Shown here in pieces: positions 1 to 8,781 of a stretch of DNA of 64,000 nucleotides. The notes under the pieces were generated by a model that did no database searches, was not told the origin of the DNA, and saw nothing but the letters and a program-made list of their open reading frames with translations. The stretch comes from Methylophaga sp. OBS1 (lineage in GTDB: Bacteria; Pseudomonadota; Gammaproteobacteria; Nitrosococcales; Methylophagaceae). Location of the stretch: NCBI RefSeq assembly GCF_026319365.1, contig NZ_JAPDMS010000003.1:366569-430568 (forward strand), read 5' to 3'. The number at the start of each line of letters is the position of its first letter. Position 1 is the first letter of the stretch. The position numbers were made by a program, and so were the translations under genes.

Positions 1-90
1 AACGAAAAAACGCCTGTTTTGGAACAGGCGCTTAAGATTGGCGCGCTTTCGCACGAGTGGCGCGAGAAACTGGAAAAACGCCTCGCCTAG
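1..90 (+). CDS. C-terminal end of an unidentified protein (partial)
   Basis: An open frame enters from the left edge and ends at TAG 88-90, giving 29 residues ending EKLEKRLA. The composition is charged and helical with ordinary codon use, so it is probably the tail of a real gene lying upstream. Its stop overlaps the stop of the minus-strand membrane protein, so the two genes converge with a 3-base overlap. I do not recognise the family. The inverted repeat CGCCTGTTTTGGAACAGGCG lies inside the frame at 11-30, so it is probably coding rather than a terminator. Confidence 0.45.
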   Translation, partial: NEKTPVLEQALKIGALSHEWREKLEKRLA

Positions 91-605
91 TCCTCAACCG
101 GTGACGGCTCAACACCCAGAAAACGGCGTAAGGCCCAGCCTGGAAGCGTGCCAACGCGGGCATGATGCAGTGAATCAGACTCAATCACGATCAGCACCAG
201 CACCGACACCAATGTAGGCAACAGGCTAAGGCCACCCACCATGCCGTATACCATTTCTTTCATCATGCCCAGATAGGTTTTACCCACCCAGCCCAGAATG
301 GCAACGCTGGTGACGACCGACAGTACAATCAGAAAGACCTTACTCCAGCGACGGGCAATCTGCCAGTGAGCCCAGACAAACTCACTGTCCTCGCGTCGGA
401 TATGACCCGAGCGGAAGTAGGTATAACCCAGCGCAGCGAAAGAGAGCAGTGGTACCAGCAGAAGATACTTGATATAAGCCGGTCCAAACGTCGAAATCGC
501 GGTAAAAATGAGAATATGATTACCGATGAGATTACTCAGAAAAATATCATGCGGCCGCTTGGCCAGCAGTCTTTCTGTTTCGCTTGGTTCCGGCAGATTG
601 CTCAT
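87..605 (-). CDS. Small multi-pass membrane protein of unknown function
   Basis: A 172-residue protein if translation starts at the ATG at 605 (MSNLPEPSETERLL), five bases after the thrC stop; an ATG at 665 would lie inside thrC and is less likely. A hydrophilic N-terminus is followed by about four hydrophobic segments: two near residues 25-65, one near 90-110 and one near 120-145. No catalytic motif is visible. It is the last gene of the alaC-hom-thrC direction and may be co-transcribed with it. The family is not recognised. Confidence 0.7.
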   Translation of the reverse strand: MSNLPEPSETERLLAKRPHDIFLSNLIGNHILIFTAISTFGPAYIKYLLLVPLLSFAALGYTYFRSGHIRREDSEFVWAHWQIARRWSKVFLIVLSVVTSVAILGWVGKTYLGMMKEMVYGMVGGLSLLPTLVSVLVLIVIESDSLHHARVGTLPGWALRRFLGVEPSPVED

Positions 606-609
606 GACG

Positions 610-1755
610 CTACTGTGCCATATTTTGAATGATCGCGTCACGCACTGATTCAAGGTTGGCATCAACGGTGACGACCGCTGACGTGCTTTGCTTGATGGCG
701 GTATCGGGATCTTTCAGACCATGGCCGGTCAGGGTACAGACAATCGTGCTGCCTTCCGGAATCTTGCCATTTTTAACATCACGCAGGGCGCCGGCCAGTG
801 AAGTCGCTGAAGCCGGTTCGCAGAATACGCCCTCTTTTTCCGCCAGTAGTTTCTGTGCTGCCAGAATTTCTTCATCGCTGCACTCATCGAACCAGCCACC
901 GGATTCTTCCTTAACCTGCCAGGCTTTATCCCAGCTCTGTGGGTGACCGATGCGAATGGCAGTGGCCACAGTTTCCGGATCGTCCACCATGTGACCACGC
1001 ATAAACGGCGCGCTGCCGGAGGCCTGATAACCAATCATTTTCGGACGGTTACCGACAATGGCACCACCGGCATATTTGCATTTACCGTCACAGTAAGCAC
1101 AGGCATCGGTGACATGGTCGCCGGAATCGCAGGAATATTCGCAGTAGCCAATCCAGTGGGCGGTGATATTACCGGCGTTACCGACCGGCAGACAGTGGTA
1201 ATCCGGTGCCCGTCCCAGTTCTTCGACGATTTCGAAGGCTGCCGTTTTCTGTCCCTGCAGACGATAGGGGTTAATCGAGTTAACGATAGTGACCGGGGCA
1301 TGGTCGGCGACTTCCTTGACAAGGCGCATACCCTCGTCAAAGTTGCCTTTGATCTGAATCACGGTGGCGCCGTGCATCATTGCCTGTGCCAGTTTGCCCT
1401 GAGCGATTTTGCCATCAGGAATCAGTACGAACGCCGCAATACCGGCACGGGCCGCATACGCGGCTGCCGCCGCCGAAGTGTTACCGGTAGAGGCACAGAT
1501 AATCGCTTTGCTGCCTTCCTCTACGGCTTTGGTCACGGCCATGGTCATACCACGGTCCTTGAACGACCCGGTCGGATTCAGACCCTCAAATTTGACATAA
1601 ATATCGACATCCTTACCCAGCTCTTTGGCAATGTGGTTGAGCTTGATAAGCGGTGTATTCCCTTCGCCCAGGCTAATCAGGCGAGTGTCGTCATTGACCG
1701 GCAGTCGATCGCGATAGCGTTCAATCAGTCCAGTGTAACGGGGGCGAAATGACAT
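610..1755 (-). CDS. thrC: Threonine synthase
   Basis: A PLP enzyme that converts O-phosphohomoserine to threonine, the last step of threonine synthesis in the cytosol. Its 381 residues match the short bacterial ThrC type. The PLP lysine is Lys66 in [12 protein letters not shown], the substrate/phosphate loop is [18 protein letters not shown] (about 88-105), and the glycine-rich PLP-phosphate loop is PVGNAGN near 190-196. It lies 39 bases after hom, so hom-thrC form the usual unit. An odd feature is a cysteine-rich segment with Cys205, 209, 219, 222 and 226 that looks like a metal-binding knuckle inserted after the HWIGY motif. Confidence 0.95.
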   Translation of the reverse strand: MSFRPRYTGLIERYRDRLPVNDDTRLISLGEGNTPLIKLNHIAKELGKDVDIYVKFEGLNPTGSFKDRGMTMAVTKAVEEGSKAIICASTGNTSAAAAAYAARAGIAAFVLIPDGKIAQGKLAQAMMHGATVIQIKGNFDEGMRLVKEVADHAPVTIVNSINPYRLQGQKTAAFEIVEELGRAPDYHCLPVGNAGNITAHWIGYCEYSCDSGDHVTDACAYCDGKCKYAGGAIVGNRPKMIGYQASGSAPFMRGHMVDDPETVATAIRIGHPQSWDKAWQVKEESGGWFDECSDEEILAAQKLLAEKEGVFCEPASATSLAGALRDVKNGKIPEGSTIVCTLTGHGLKDPDTAIKQSTSAVVTVDANLESVRDAIIQNMAQ

Positions 1756-1794
1756 AGTGTTTTCCTCTAAACTAAATTCGGTGGGCGGACTTCA

Positions 1795-3108
1795 TTAACC
1801 ACCCAGAGATTCCATGCGAATGCGCATTATGGAATCAGGCACAGTATCCAATGCCTCAATCTGACTGATGGCGCGGTCCATATTTTTCTCGACCACGGCC
1901 TGCGTCAGCATGATGATGGGCACCATGCCTTCGTGTTCTTCGGGTTGTTTCTGCAGGATGGCTTCGATATTAATTTCTTCTGCACTCAAAATACGGGTGA
2001 TATCGGCCAGCACGCCTGGTTTATCCAGGGTATGAATGCGCAGATAATAAGAGGTGACCACCTCATCCATAGGCAGAATCGGTGTGTCTTTCAACGCATC
2101 GGGCTGGAAGGCCAGATGCGGCACACGATTTTCCGGATCAGTAGTCAGCGCACGGACGATATCAACAATGTCGGCCACTACAGCTGATGCGGTTGCATCG
2201 GAGCCGGCACCGGCACCGTAATATAACGTGGGACCGACCGCATCACCTTTTACGACAACGGCATTCATCACGCCGTTCACATTAGCAATCAAGCGACGCT
2301 GCGGGATGAGCGTCGGGTGTACTCGCAGTTCGACACCGGAAGCGGTTTTCTTGGCAATACCCAGATGCTTGATGCGATAGCCGAGTTCAGCGGCATACTG
2401 CACGTCTTCCTGCGAAATCTTGCTGATGCCTTCGGTATAGCATTTGTAATACTGCAGCGGAATACCAAAGGCGATGGACGCCATGATAGTCAGCTTGTGG
2501 GCCGCATCGATACCCTCGATATCAAAGGTAGGATCGGCTTCCGCATAGCCCAGTGCCTGTGCTTCTGCCAGCACATCGGCAAAGTCGCGGCCTTTCTCAC
2601 GCATTTCGGTGAGAATAAAGTTACCGGTGCCGTTAATGATGCCGGCCAGCCATTCGATACGGTTGCCTGCCAGGCCTTCACGCATGGCCTTGATGATGGG
2701 AATACCACCGGCCACGGCGGCTTCAAAGGCAATGGTGACGCCTTTTTCCTGTGCCAGTTCAAACAGTTCGTTACCGTGCATCGCAATCAGCGCCTTGTTG
2801 GCTGTCACTACATGCTTGCCGTTCTCAATGGCTTTCACCACCAAGTCTTTAGCAATACCGGTGCCGCCGATGAGCTCAACCACGATCTGAATGTCGGGAT
2901 CATTGATGACCTCAAAAGCATCATCCGTCAGGTTGATGTTTGAGGTATCGCAACTCTTGGGTTTATCCAGATCACGGTCAGCAACGCGATAAATTTCAAT
3001 ATCACGACCGGCACGACGACTGATTTCTCTTGAGTTGCGGGTCAGCACATTGACGGTACCACTACCGACCGTGCCCAGACCCAGGATTCCGATTTTTACT
3101 GATTGCAC
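1795..3108 (-). CDS. hom: Homoserine dehydrogenase
   Basis: Reduces aspartate semialdehyde to homoserine for threonine and methionine synthesis. The protein has 437 residues. The N-terminal Rossmann fold shows GLGTVGSGTV (about 10-19), followed by the catalytic domain with AGGIPIIKAMREGLAGN and INGTGNFILTEM (about 130-165). A C-terminal ACT domain begins near residue 350 at YYLRIHTLDKPGVLADI and is the expected site for threonine feedback. It is a stand-alone enzyme, not fused to aspartokinase. It starts 8 bases after the alaC stop, so the two are probably co-transcribed. Confidence 0.96.
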   Translation of the reverse strand: MQSVKIGILGLGTVGSGTVNVLTRNSREISRRAGRDIEIYRVADRDLDKPKSCDTSNINLTDDAFEVINDPDIQIVVELIGGTGIAKDLVVKAIENGKHVVTANKALIAMHGNELFELAQEKGVTIAFEAAVAGGIPIIKAMREGLAGNRIEWLAGIINGTGNFILTEMREKGRDFADVLAEAQALGYAEADPTFDIEGIDAAHKLTIMASIAFGIPLQYYKCYTEGISKISQEDVQYAAELGYRIKHLGIAKKTASGVELRVHPTLIPQRRLIANVNGVMNAVVVKGDAVGPTLYYGAGAGSDATASAVVADIVDIVRALTTDPENRVPHLAFQPDALKDTPILPMDEVVTSYYLRIHTLDKPGVLADITRILSAEEINIEAILQKQPEEHEGMVPIIMLTQAVVEKNMDRAISQIEALDTVPDSIMRIRMESLGG

Positions 3109-3116
3109 ACAGCCCC

Positions 3117-4295
3117 CTAAGCTTTTCTCATCATGTCACGGATCCCGCGGATCGCCTGACGCGTACGATGTTCATTTTCAATCAAGCCAAAGCGAACATA
3201 TTCATCGCCATATTCACCGAAACCGATACCGGGTGAAACAGCGACTTTCGCTTCTTTGAGTAGTTTTTTACTGAATTCCAGCGAGCCCATCTCACGATAA
3301 CGTTCCGGAATGCGGGCCCAGACAAACATGGTGGCTTTGGGTTTCTCCACCTGCCAGCCAATGGCATTCAGGCCATCACAGAGCACATCACGGCGGCTCT
3401 TGTAGGTCGCCACGATCTCATCGACGCATTCCTGCGGACCGTCCAGCGCGGTAATCGCGGCCACCTGAATCGGTGTAAACATGCCGTAATCAAGGTAAGA
3501 CTTCATCCGGGCCAGTGCCGCGATCAAGGTTGGGTTACCGGACATGAAGCCCACCCGCCAGCCGGGCATATTATAAGTCTTGGACAGCGTGTAAAACTCG
3601 ACTGCGACTTCTTTGGCACCGGGTACCTGCAGAATGGACGGCGCTTTATAACCATCAAAGCAGATTTCGCCATAGGCCAGGTCGTGTACGACCCAGATCT
3701 GGTGTTCCTTGGCAAAAGCGACAATACGTTCGAAGAAAGGCAGATCCACGCATTGTGTCGTTGGATTGCCCGGGAAGTTTAACACCAGCATCTTGGGTTT
3801 AGGCCAGGAATCCTTGACCGACTTTTCCAACTCGGCAAAGAAGTCGACATCCGGTGTTAACGGCACATGGCGGATATCGGCACCAGCGATAACAAAGCCG
3901 TACGGGTGAATGGGGTAAGCCGGGTTGGGCACCATAACAGCATCACCAGGCCCCATAGTCGCCAGGGCCAGATGGGCCAGACCCTCTTTAGAACCAATGG
4001 TGACGATGCATTCGCTGTCCGGATTCAGATCGACATCGAACTTACGCTTATACCAGTCGCAACAGGCCTTACGCAGACGCGGGATACCCTTGGAGACAGA
4101 ATAACGGTGAGTATCCGGTCGCTGAGCCGCCTCGACCAGCTTATCAACAATGTGGGCCGGAGCCGGTTTATCCGGGTTCCCCATGCCAAAGTCGATGATA
4201 TCCTCACCACGCGCACGTGCTTTTGCTTTCAAATCATTTACAATGTTGAAAACATAGGGCGGGAGGCGTTTGATTCTCGGAAACTCGTCGTTCAA
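3117..4295 (-). CDS. alaC: Alanine-synthesising aminotransferase (AlaC type)
   Basis: A class I PLP aminotransferase of 392 residues that makes alanine from pyruvate using glutamate. Its N-terminus ([20 protein letters not shown]) and [10 protein letters not shown] motif are typical of AlaC/YfdZ. The PLP lysine lies in the [13 protein letters not shown] motif, and the C-terminal arginine for the substrate carboxylate is in [13 protein letters not shown]. It heads the alaC-hom-thrC transcript, as in many gammaproteobacteria. The 94-base gap to the divergent HDOD gene must hold promoters for both. The exact amino-donor specificity is inferred. Confidence 0.9.
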   Translation of the reverse strand: MNDEFPRIKRLPPYVFNIVNDLKAKARARGEDIIDFGMGNPDKPAPAHIVDKLVEAAQRPDTHRYSVSKGIPRLRKACCDWYKRKFDVDLNPDSECIVTIGSKEGLAHLALATMGPGDAVMVPNPAYPIHPYGFVIAGADIRHVPLTPDVDFFAELEKSVKDSWPKPKMLVLNFPGNPTTQCVDLPFFERIVAFAKEHQIWVVHDLAYGEICFDGYKAPSILQVPGAKEVAVEFYTLSKTYNMPGWRVGFMSGNPTLIAALARMKSYLDYGMFTPIQVAAITALDGPQECVDEIVATYKSRRDVLCDGLNAIGWQVEKPKATMFVWARIPERYREMGSLEFSKKLLKEAKVAVSPGIGFGEYGDEYVRFGLIENEHRTRQAIRGIRDMMRKA

Positions 4296-4389
4296 CTGAA
4301 TACCTGCGATTAGCTAAAACTGTCGGCAAACTAAGCAAAATAACTGAAATTCATCAACACTTCAAATTCATTTATCAGAAGCGAAACTC

Positions 4390-5235
4390 ATGAGCGAACA
4401 AGACGTATTTTACACCACTATCCTGGAGGAACTGGACAGCGGCAAGCTTGTCCTGCCAACCCTTCCCGAAGTCGCGCTGCAAGTTCGGGAAGTCGTCGAT
4501 GATCCCGAAGCCACTGCTAAACAACTGGCCGATATCATCACCACAGATGCGGCGCTGTCTGCACGTCTGCTGAAAGTCGCCAACAGCCCGTTATACCGCG
4601 GCCGGGTGGCTATCGACAGTGTACAGATGGCGGTTTCCCGGCTGGGGCTGTCGATGGTACGCAACCTGGTCACCAGTCTGGTGATGGAACAGATGTTCCA
4701 GGCAACCAACAGTCGTTTAGACAAACGTTTGCGCAGCCTTTGGGAACAAAGCACCAGAGTCGCGGCGGCTTCTCAGGTCATTGCTGCCAAACTCAACGGC
4801 ATCAGAACCGATGAAGCGATGCTGGCCGGTCTGATTCACGCCATTGGCGTGCTGCCTATCCTGATGAAGGCCGATGAAGATGGTGATCTTATCAGAGACA
4901 ACAAAAAACTGGATCAATTGATTGATAATCTTTATCCGCGTCTGGGTTCTGCCATTCTGAAGAAATGGGAATTCCCGGATAATCTGGTGGCTGTGGCCCG
5001 TGAGCATGCCAATCTTAACCGTAACAGCGGAGACAACGGTCCGGATCTGGTTGATGTGGTCCAGGTTGCTGTCCTGCAAAGCTACAACGGCACGGACAAA
5101 GCGATTGATCCGGTAAGGTTGAACGACGTGGTCTCATTCAAACAGGTTGGTGCCGATACTGGCTTCAGCGTTGAAGAACTGGATGAAGACAGCGAGGAAT
5201 ACCGTGAAGCCCTCGCCCTCTTTAACATGACCTGA
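4390..5235 (+). CDS. HDOD-domain signalling protein
   Basis: A 281-residue protein made mostly of one HDOD domain (about residues 18-215). The opening LPTLPEVALQVREVVDDP and the LSARLLKVANSPLYRGR motif are typical. HDOD proteins are HD-related but usually lack metal-dependent phosphodiesterase activity, and act as scaffolds in signalling or stress responses. There is no response-regulator or EAL domain, so it is a stand-alone HDOD protein with a short acidic tail. It is divergent from alaC, followed by a strong terminator, and so probably monocistronic. Confidence 0.9.
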   Translation: MSEQDVFYTTILEELDSGKLVLPTLPEVALQVREVVDDPEATAKQLADIITTDAALSARLLKVANSPLYRGRVAIDSVQMAVSRLGLSMVRNLVTSLVMEQMFQATNSRLDKRLRSLWEQSTRVAAASQVIAAKLNGIRTDEAMLAGLIHAIGVLPILMKADEDGDLIRDNKKLDQLIDNLYPRLGSAILKKWEFPDNLVAVAREHANLNRNSGDNGPDLVDVVQVAVLQSYNGTDKAIDPVRLNDVVSFKQVGADTGFSVEELDEDSEEYREALALFNMT

Positions 5236-5257
5236 TTCACTTCACTGATCACGAACC

Positions 5258-5286
5258 CAAACCCGGCCTGTGCCGGGTTTTTTATT
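5258..5286 (+). terminator. Rho-independent terminator after the HDOD gene
   Basis: Stem AACCCGGC / GCCGGGTT with a four-base loop, followed by a T run, 23 bases after the HDOD stop codon. Confidence 0.9.
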
Positions 5287-5401
5287 GCTGTGATGAAGCT
5301 GGCAGAGCTTGATGCGCAGGCCCGGCTGCATTTTCAATACGAACGATAGACCGGTTTTTGTTGACTATTTTAATGAAGCTCAATAAAGCAAGGAGTGATG
5401 A

Positions 5402-5935
5402 ATGAGAATAGGCTACGCACGAGAAAGCCGGCAGGGTCAGCCTCTGCAGATGCAAATCGACAAACTCAAAGACTGTGACACTGTGTTTAAAGAGAAAACC
5501 GGAAATAGCGACCAGCAGGAAACACTGGACGCCTGTCTGGACGCCCTTCACAACGGTGATGTGCTGGTGGTGACCCGGCTTGACAGACTGGCTGATAACA
5601 CAGTCAAACTGGCACAAATCGCCGAAAGACTGCAGAAGCAGGGAATCGATCTGGTGGTTCAGGATCAGGCCATCGACACCCGTAAGGACCCCAATGATGC
5701 CGCGCTGAAGGTAATGAGCGCGATGACGGCCCTGCGCGAACCTGACGCTGAGTCAGTGTCCGCCAGTGTCACACCGATACACAACGGCAAAGCCATGGCT
5801 AGTCACACCGGTGTTCAACTGTCGAAAGAACAGATCGCCGAGATGCAGTATCGAATCGCCTGCGGTGAGGAAGTTTCGGAGCTTTGCGATGAGTACAACA
5901 TCAGCATTCCAACTTTTTACCACCTGACCGATTAA
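5402..5935 (+). CDS. Serine-recombinase-like protein with a degenerate active site
   Basis: A 177-residue protein with the resolvase N-terminal fold: IGYARESRQGQ at 3-13 carries the nucleophile-position Ser9 and Arg7, and LDRL at 60-63 keeps Asp61 and Arg62. Compared with gamma-delta resolvase, the position of Arg45 appears to be Gln (about residue 38) and that of Arg71 is Asp65. The long E-helix with its ERT motif is replaced by a short Pro/Ser-rich stretch near 115-130. A C-terminal Hin-like helix-turn-helix remains (LSKEQIAEMQYRIACGEE, then ISIPTFYHL). AAGGAG precedes the ATG. It is likely a DNA-binding protein derived from a resolvase rather than an active recombinase. No inverted repeats or partner transposase are nearby. 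Confidence 0.75.
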   Translation: MRIGYARESRQGQPLQMQIDKLKDCDTVFKEKTGNSDQQETLDACLDALHNGDVLVVTRLDRLADNTVKLAQIAERLQKQGIDLVVQDQAIDTRKDPNDAALKVMSAMTALREPDAESVSASVTPIHNGKAMASHTGVQLSKEQIAEMQYRIACGEEVSELCDEYNISIPTFYHLTD

Positions 5936-5985
5936 CCGGGGCTATGTCAGCAAAACTGGTTATTTCAGTATGGGCTGTGTAATTT

Positions 5986-6528
5986 ATGCTGAAAAGCCAC
6001 CTACAAACGCTGCTGATTAAGATGCCCAAAATCCCTGCTTCCCTGCCACCGTTACGCTGTGTTTCTGTGTTACTGCTTCTGACACTGCTCACAGGCTGTA
6101 GTAGCAGCCCCAAAATCACCTCACCGGCTTTTGAACCGGAATTCCATTCATCGACACAGGGGGCAGAGATAACGCTGTCCCGACTTTATCAGCAGCATGA
6201 TAACTGGCGCGGCACCCCCTACCGCCTGGGTGGCCAGAGCCGGAGTGGTATAGACTGTTCGGCCTTTGTACAAATTACCTATCAGGATGTATTCGGGCTC
6301 AGACTACCCAGAACCACGTCACAGCAAATCCGGGCGGGTCAGCAGATTAATAAATCCGACCTTCAGGCCGGTGACCTGGTGTTTTTCCGCAACGGGAATC
6401 ATGTCGGCATTTACCTGGAAGATGATCGCTTTCTGCACGCCTCAACGCGTCTGGGCGTGACGATTTCCAGCCTGAATAATATCTACTGGTCGCGCAAGTA
6501 CTGGCGCTCCATCCGGGTCAGGGATTAG
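5986..6528 (+). CDS. NlpC/P60 peptidoglycan endopeptidase lipoprotein
   Basis: A 180-residue secreted cysteine peptidase expected to cut peptide cross-links in peptidoglycan. A lipoprotein signal ends in LLTLLTGC. The NlpC/P60 domain covers about 65-178, with the nucleophile in the DCSAFVQ motif, then PRTTSQQ, GDLVFF and the catalytic histidine in NHVGIYL, with a second conserved polar site in FLHAST. An internal ATG at 6022 would give a more usual 26-residue signal; no clear ribosome site separates the two starts. It resembles the Spr/MepS and YafL group. It is convergent with the broken transthyretin-like gene. Confidence 0.9.
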   Translation: MLKSHLQTLLIKMPKIPASLPPLRCVSVLLLLTLLTGCSSSPKITSPAFEPEFHSSTQGAEITLSRLYQQHDNWRGTPYRLGGQSRSGIDCSAFVQITYQDVFGLRLPRTTSQQIRAGQQINKSDLQAGDLVFFRNGNHVGIYLEDDRFLHASTRLGVTISSLNNIYWSRKYWRSIRVRD

Positions 6529-6541
6529 AGGCTGTCTGACA

Positions 6542-6952
6542 TCAACGCCCTGTTGTTGACACACTGTATCCGGTTGCCGACACATTGAGTGACAGTGACA
6601 CCGGTTCCTCTGTTTCAAGACTGATCACCACAGGAATCAGGGGATAAGACGTCTTTTGATTTCGCTGCTGAAAAAATAGCTGATTTCTCAACACCAGCCG
6701 GTATACTCCGCGATGATCGTGACCGGGCAGAAATCCCGCTATTTGACCCTGATTATCTGTGACCTGACTGTCTACCAGCCGCCAGGTTGAGGGGGTCTCA
6801 CTGAAGTGAAACAGAACTACCTGCATCCCCTCGGCCGGTTACCCCGTCTCGTCGATCACCGTCAGACTGAGTTGATAGTCCGACTCCTCCGCCATTAGCG
6901 GCGACGCCACAAGCAGAAACCCCGTTAATAAGAGCGCGCTAGACCCAATCAC
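6542..6952 (-). pseudogene. Transthyretin/HIUase-like secreted protein, broken by one in-frame stop
   Basis: Read from GTG 6950-6952, one frame runs 136 residues to the stop at 6542, interrupted only by TAA at 6839-6841. The N-terminus is a signal peptide (ALLLTGFLLVASPLMAEE). The domain then starts as LSLTVIDETG-stop-PAEGMQVVLFHF, matching the conserved LDTxxGRPAAGM region of 5-hydroxyisourate hydrolase/transthyretin proteins. Later blocks WRLVDSQVTDNQGQ, GVYRLVLRNQLFF and the C-terminal GYSVSTTGR align with WRLLADTVTNxDGR, GTYELVF and GYSTYRGS. The catalytic C-terminal YRGS is not kept (TTGR), so this may have been a non-catalytic paralogue. The GTG overlaps the TGA of the preceding lipoprotein gene. 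A translation restart at 6826 would yield only the C-terminal 94 residues without a signal. Confidence 0.75.
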
Positions 6953-7269
6953 TGGGAGCGATAAATGGTTTCATATTCCGCATTTTCCAGTCGCGGATCA
7001 TCAATCGCTACACACTGGAAGGTGATGTCATAGCGATAACGCACTTGGTGCTGTTTGAAAATTTTGGTCACCAGCAGCGCCTTATTCATTTCTTTGCAGT
7101 GATGCTCAGCCAGCCCCAGCGCGGTGCCTTTGGCAGTAGTATCATCCATATCGCTGACATTGATGGTATAAGTGTCGCCGGCCAGAGTGCGGACACCGGA
7201 CGTTTTAACACCACAGGCCGTAACCATGATTAACGCCAGCAAAGTGGCGGTGACAGTAATTGTTTTCAT
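6949..7269 (-). CDS. Small lipoprotein of unknown function
   Basis: A 106-residue protein with a clear lipobox (LIMVTAC, Cys19), so it should be anchored in a membrane facing the periplasm. The mature part contains two further cysteines (EHHCKEM and ITFQCVA) that could form a disulfide. A GAGGAG ribosome site lies just upstream of the ATG. Its TGA overlaps the GTG of the next gene, suggesting translational coupling. The family is not recognised. Confidence 0.75.
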   Translation of the reverse strand: MKTITVTATLLALIMVTACGVKTSGVRTLAGDTYTINVSDMDDTTAKGTALGLAEHHCKEMNKALLVTKIFKQHQVRYRYDITFQCVAIDDPRLENAEYETIYRSQ

Positions 7270-7365
7270 TGTGACTCCTCAATTAACAGCCACTCCCCGG
7301 TGGCAGCGTTACGGTGATTATTATCATCGTAAGCGCAGGCGGCGACAATGCTTTTCCATACTGGC

Positions 7366-8397
7366 TCAGTGAAAGAAAATCACCGTCACACCTGCGGCAT
7401 AACTCAATAGCACCAGCACGCCTTCAAAGCCGATATTGCCGAGTCCGTGCCGCTCTCGTCGCAACAGACCCAGTAATAAAATGCCCACCAGCAGGATATT
7501 CAAAGCCATCCAGAAAGCCAGCGTGCCTGACACCGCCTGGTAAATCGAGCCCGGCCGGTAGGCCATATCTGACAACACCAGAAACAGTACATCAAAGGTA
7601 TTGCCGCCGATAATATCGCCCACTGCCAAAGCAAGCGCACCCCGTCGGACGGCGGCAATTGCTATCACCAGCTCCGGTACCGAGGTGACCACAGCTGTAA
7701 ACAAGGTGCCGAACAGTGTCTGACTCAGCCCGGTCTGGCGGGTTATAGCTATCCCGGTTTCGGCAATTAACCAGCCGCTCACTGCAACCATCAATGTCAG
7801 TAATAAAAATGGCAGCCACAATGCTAATCCGGCGGAAGCCATATCCGCAGAGGGTGGAGACGGTTGTTCAGACTTCGTTTCGCTGGTTTCTCTTGGAGAC
7901 CACATCGGCATATTATGCGACTGGCGCAGTAAACGCAGGCCAAACAGATAGGCCGCCAGGATCACAAAAGACAGAATATCAACTGACCAGAGAGTGATGC
8001 CGGGGCCGGCCATCGCCAACATCGGCAGCGACAGCATCACCACCAGCAATACGCCCTGCATCAGGTTTTCTTCCGATGCCGCCGCATGCTCAAGATTGGC
8101 TTTGCGGTAGAGCATATCGGCAATCACCAGAAAGGTGGTCTGCGCCGCAATGCCACCAATCGCATTACCGAAGGCGAGTTCTGCCGCACCTTCCCAGGCA
8201 GAGGTAACTGAAGTAATCGTCCCTGCCAGTGAAGTGATAATGCCGAGAAACACCGCGCCCAGAATCGCCTGACCCAGGCCGGTGATATAGGCCAATTGTT
8301 CAGCCCGCGCGGTCAGCCAGACACCACAGACGCCGACTACGGCGCCGGCGGCGAGGAAGATAATGATATTGATGCCTAAACTGAGGTCGACAAACAT
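7366..8397 (-). CDS. CaCA-family sodium/calcium-type cation exchanger
   Basis: A 343-residue inner-membrane protein with about ten hydrophobic segments in two halves, joined by a hydrophilic linker near residues 160-185 (SPRETSETKSEQPSPP). The second half has a full alpha repeat: VTSVPELVIAIAAVRRGALA followed by GDIIGGNTFDVLF. The first half keeps GNAIGGIAAQTTFL but has TSVTSAWEG where the PE acidic motif of alpha-1 would be. It should exchange Ca2+ or another cation for Na+ or H+. The substrate cannot be read from sequence. It is monocistronic. Confidence 0.85.
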   Translation of the reverse strand: MFVDLSLGINIIIFLAAGAVVGVCGVWLTARAEQLAYITGLGQAILGAVFLGIITSLAGTITSVTSAWEGAAELAFGNAIGGIAAQTTFLVIADMLYRKANLEHAAASEENLMQGVLLVVMLSLPMLAMAGPGITLWSVDILSFVILAAYLFGLRLLRQSHNMPMWSPRETSETKSEQPSPPSADMASAGLALWLPFLLLTLMVAVSGWLIAETGIAITRQTGLSQTLFGTLFTAVVTSVPELVIAIAAVRRGALALAVGDIIGGNTFDVLFLVLSDMAYRPGSIYQAVSGTLAFWMALNILLVGILLLGLLRRERHGLGNIGFEGVLVLLSYAAGVTVIFFH

Positions 8398-8630
8398 GTG
8401 ACTCCGGTTTGGGTTGAGGTTTTGGTTCTATCCTAGCGGGTGGGGTTGGGGGTTGTCATTGTTGGCCTTTTTTTATGCCAATTTAATACTCTATATAAAC
8501 GACTAATGCTCGGTCTCAACTCAAAGTATTGATTTCGCCTTGAGGGCGAGTCAGGGAAATGCGTGCCCATTTCCCTAACAACCCTAGGGCACCCCAATGT
8601 GCTGGCCTGCGGCTCCACTGCGTTGCTCGA

Positions 8631-8693
8631 TTTATCTGGGGATTGGGCAAAACTCGCTACGCTCAGACACTGCCCAATCCTAATCCAGATAAA
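8631..8693. repeat. Long interrupted inverted repeat
   Basis: Left arm TTTATCTGG then GGATTGGGCA; right arm TGCCCAATCC then CCAGATAAA, separated by a 21-base loop and a four-base offset. RNA from either strand would fold into a hairpin of about 19 base pairs. No poly-T follows, so it is not a plain terminator. Confidence 0.8.
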
Positions 8694-8760
8694 CCTGCGC
8701 TACTCGTCAGCACAAACGGGGAATGAGGGGATGGTCCGCATAGACGGATAGTAGTTGCCC

Positions 8761-8781
8761 CCTCTCCCTCGAAGGGAGAGG
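8761..8781. repeat. REP-like palindrome
   Basis: Perfect nine-base arms CCTCTCCCT / AGGGAGAGG around CGA, followed by GGGTGAGGGTG-like sequence. This CCCTCTCCC type is a common dispersed intergenic palindrome in proteobacteria. Multicopy status here is not tested. Confidence 0.6.

Noticed and set aside
11..30. A hairpin near the left edge as a terminator
   Set aside because: It lies inside a continuing coding frame that ends at 88-90 and lacks a T tract.
943..1752. A 269-residue plus-strand open frame
   Set aside because: Antisense to thrC, which is a certain gene; composition is typical of a shadow frame and no ribosome site or motif supports it.
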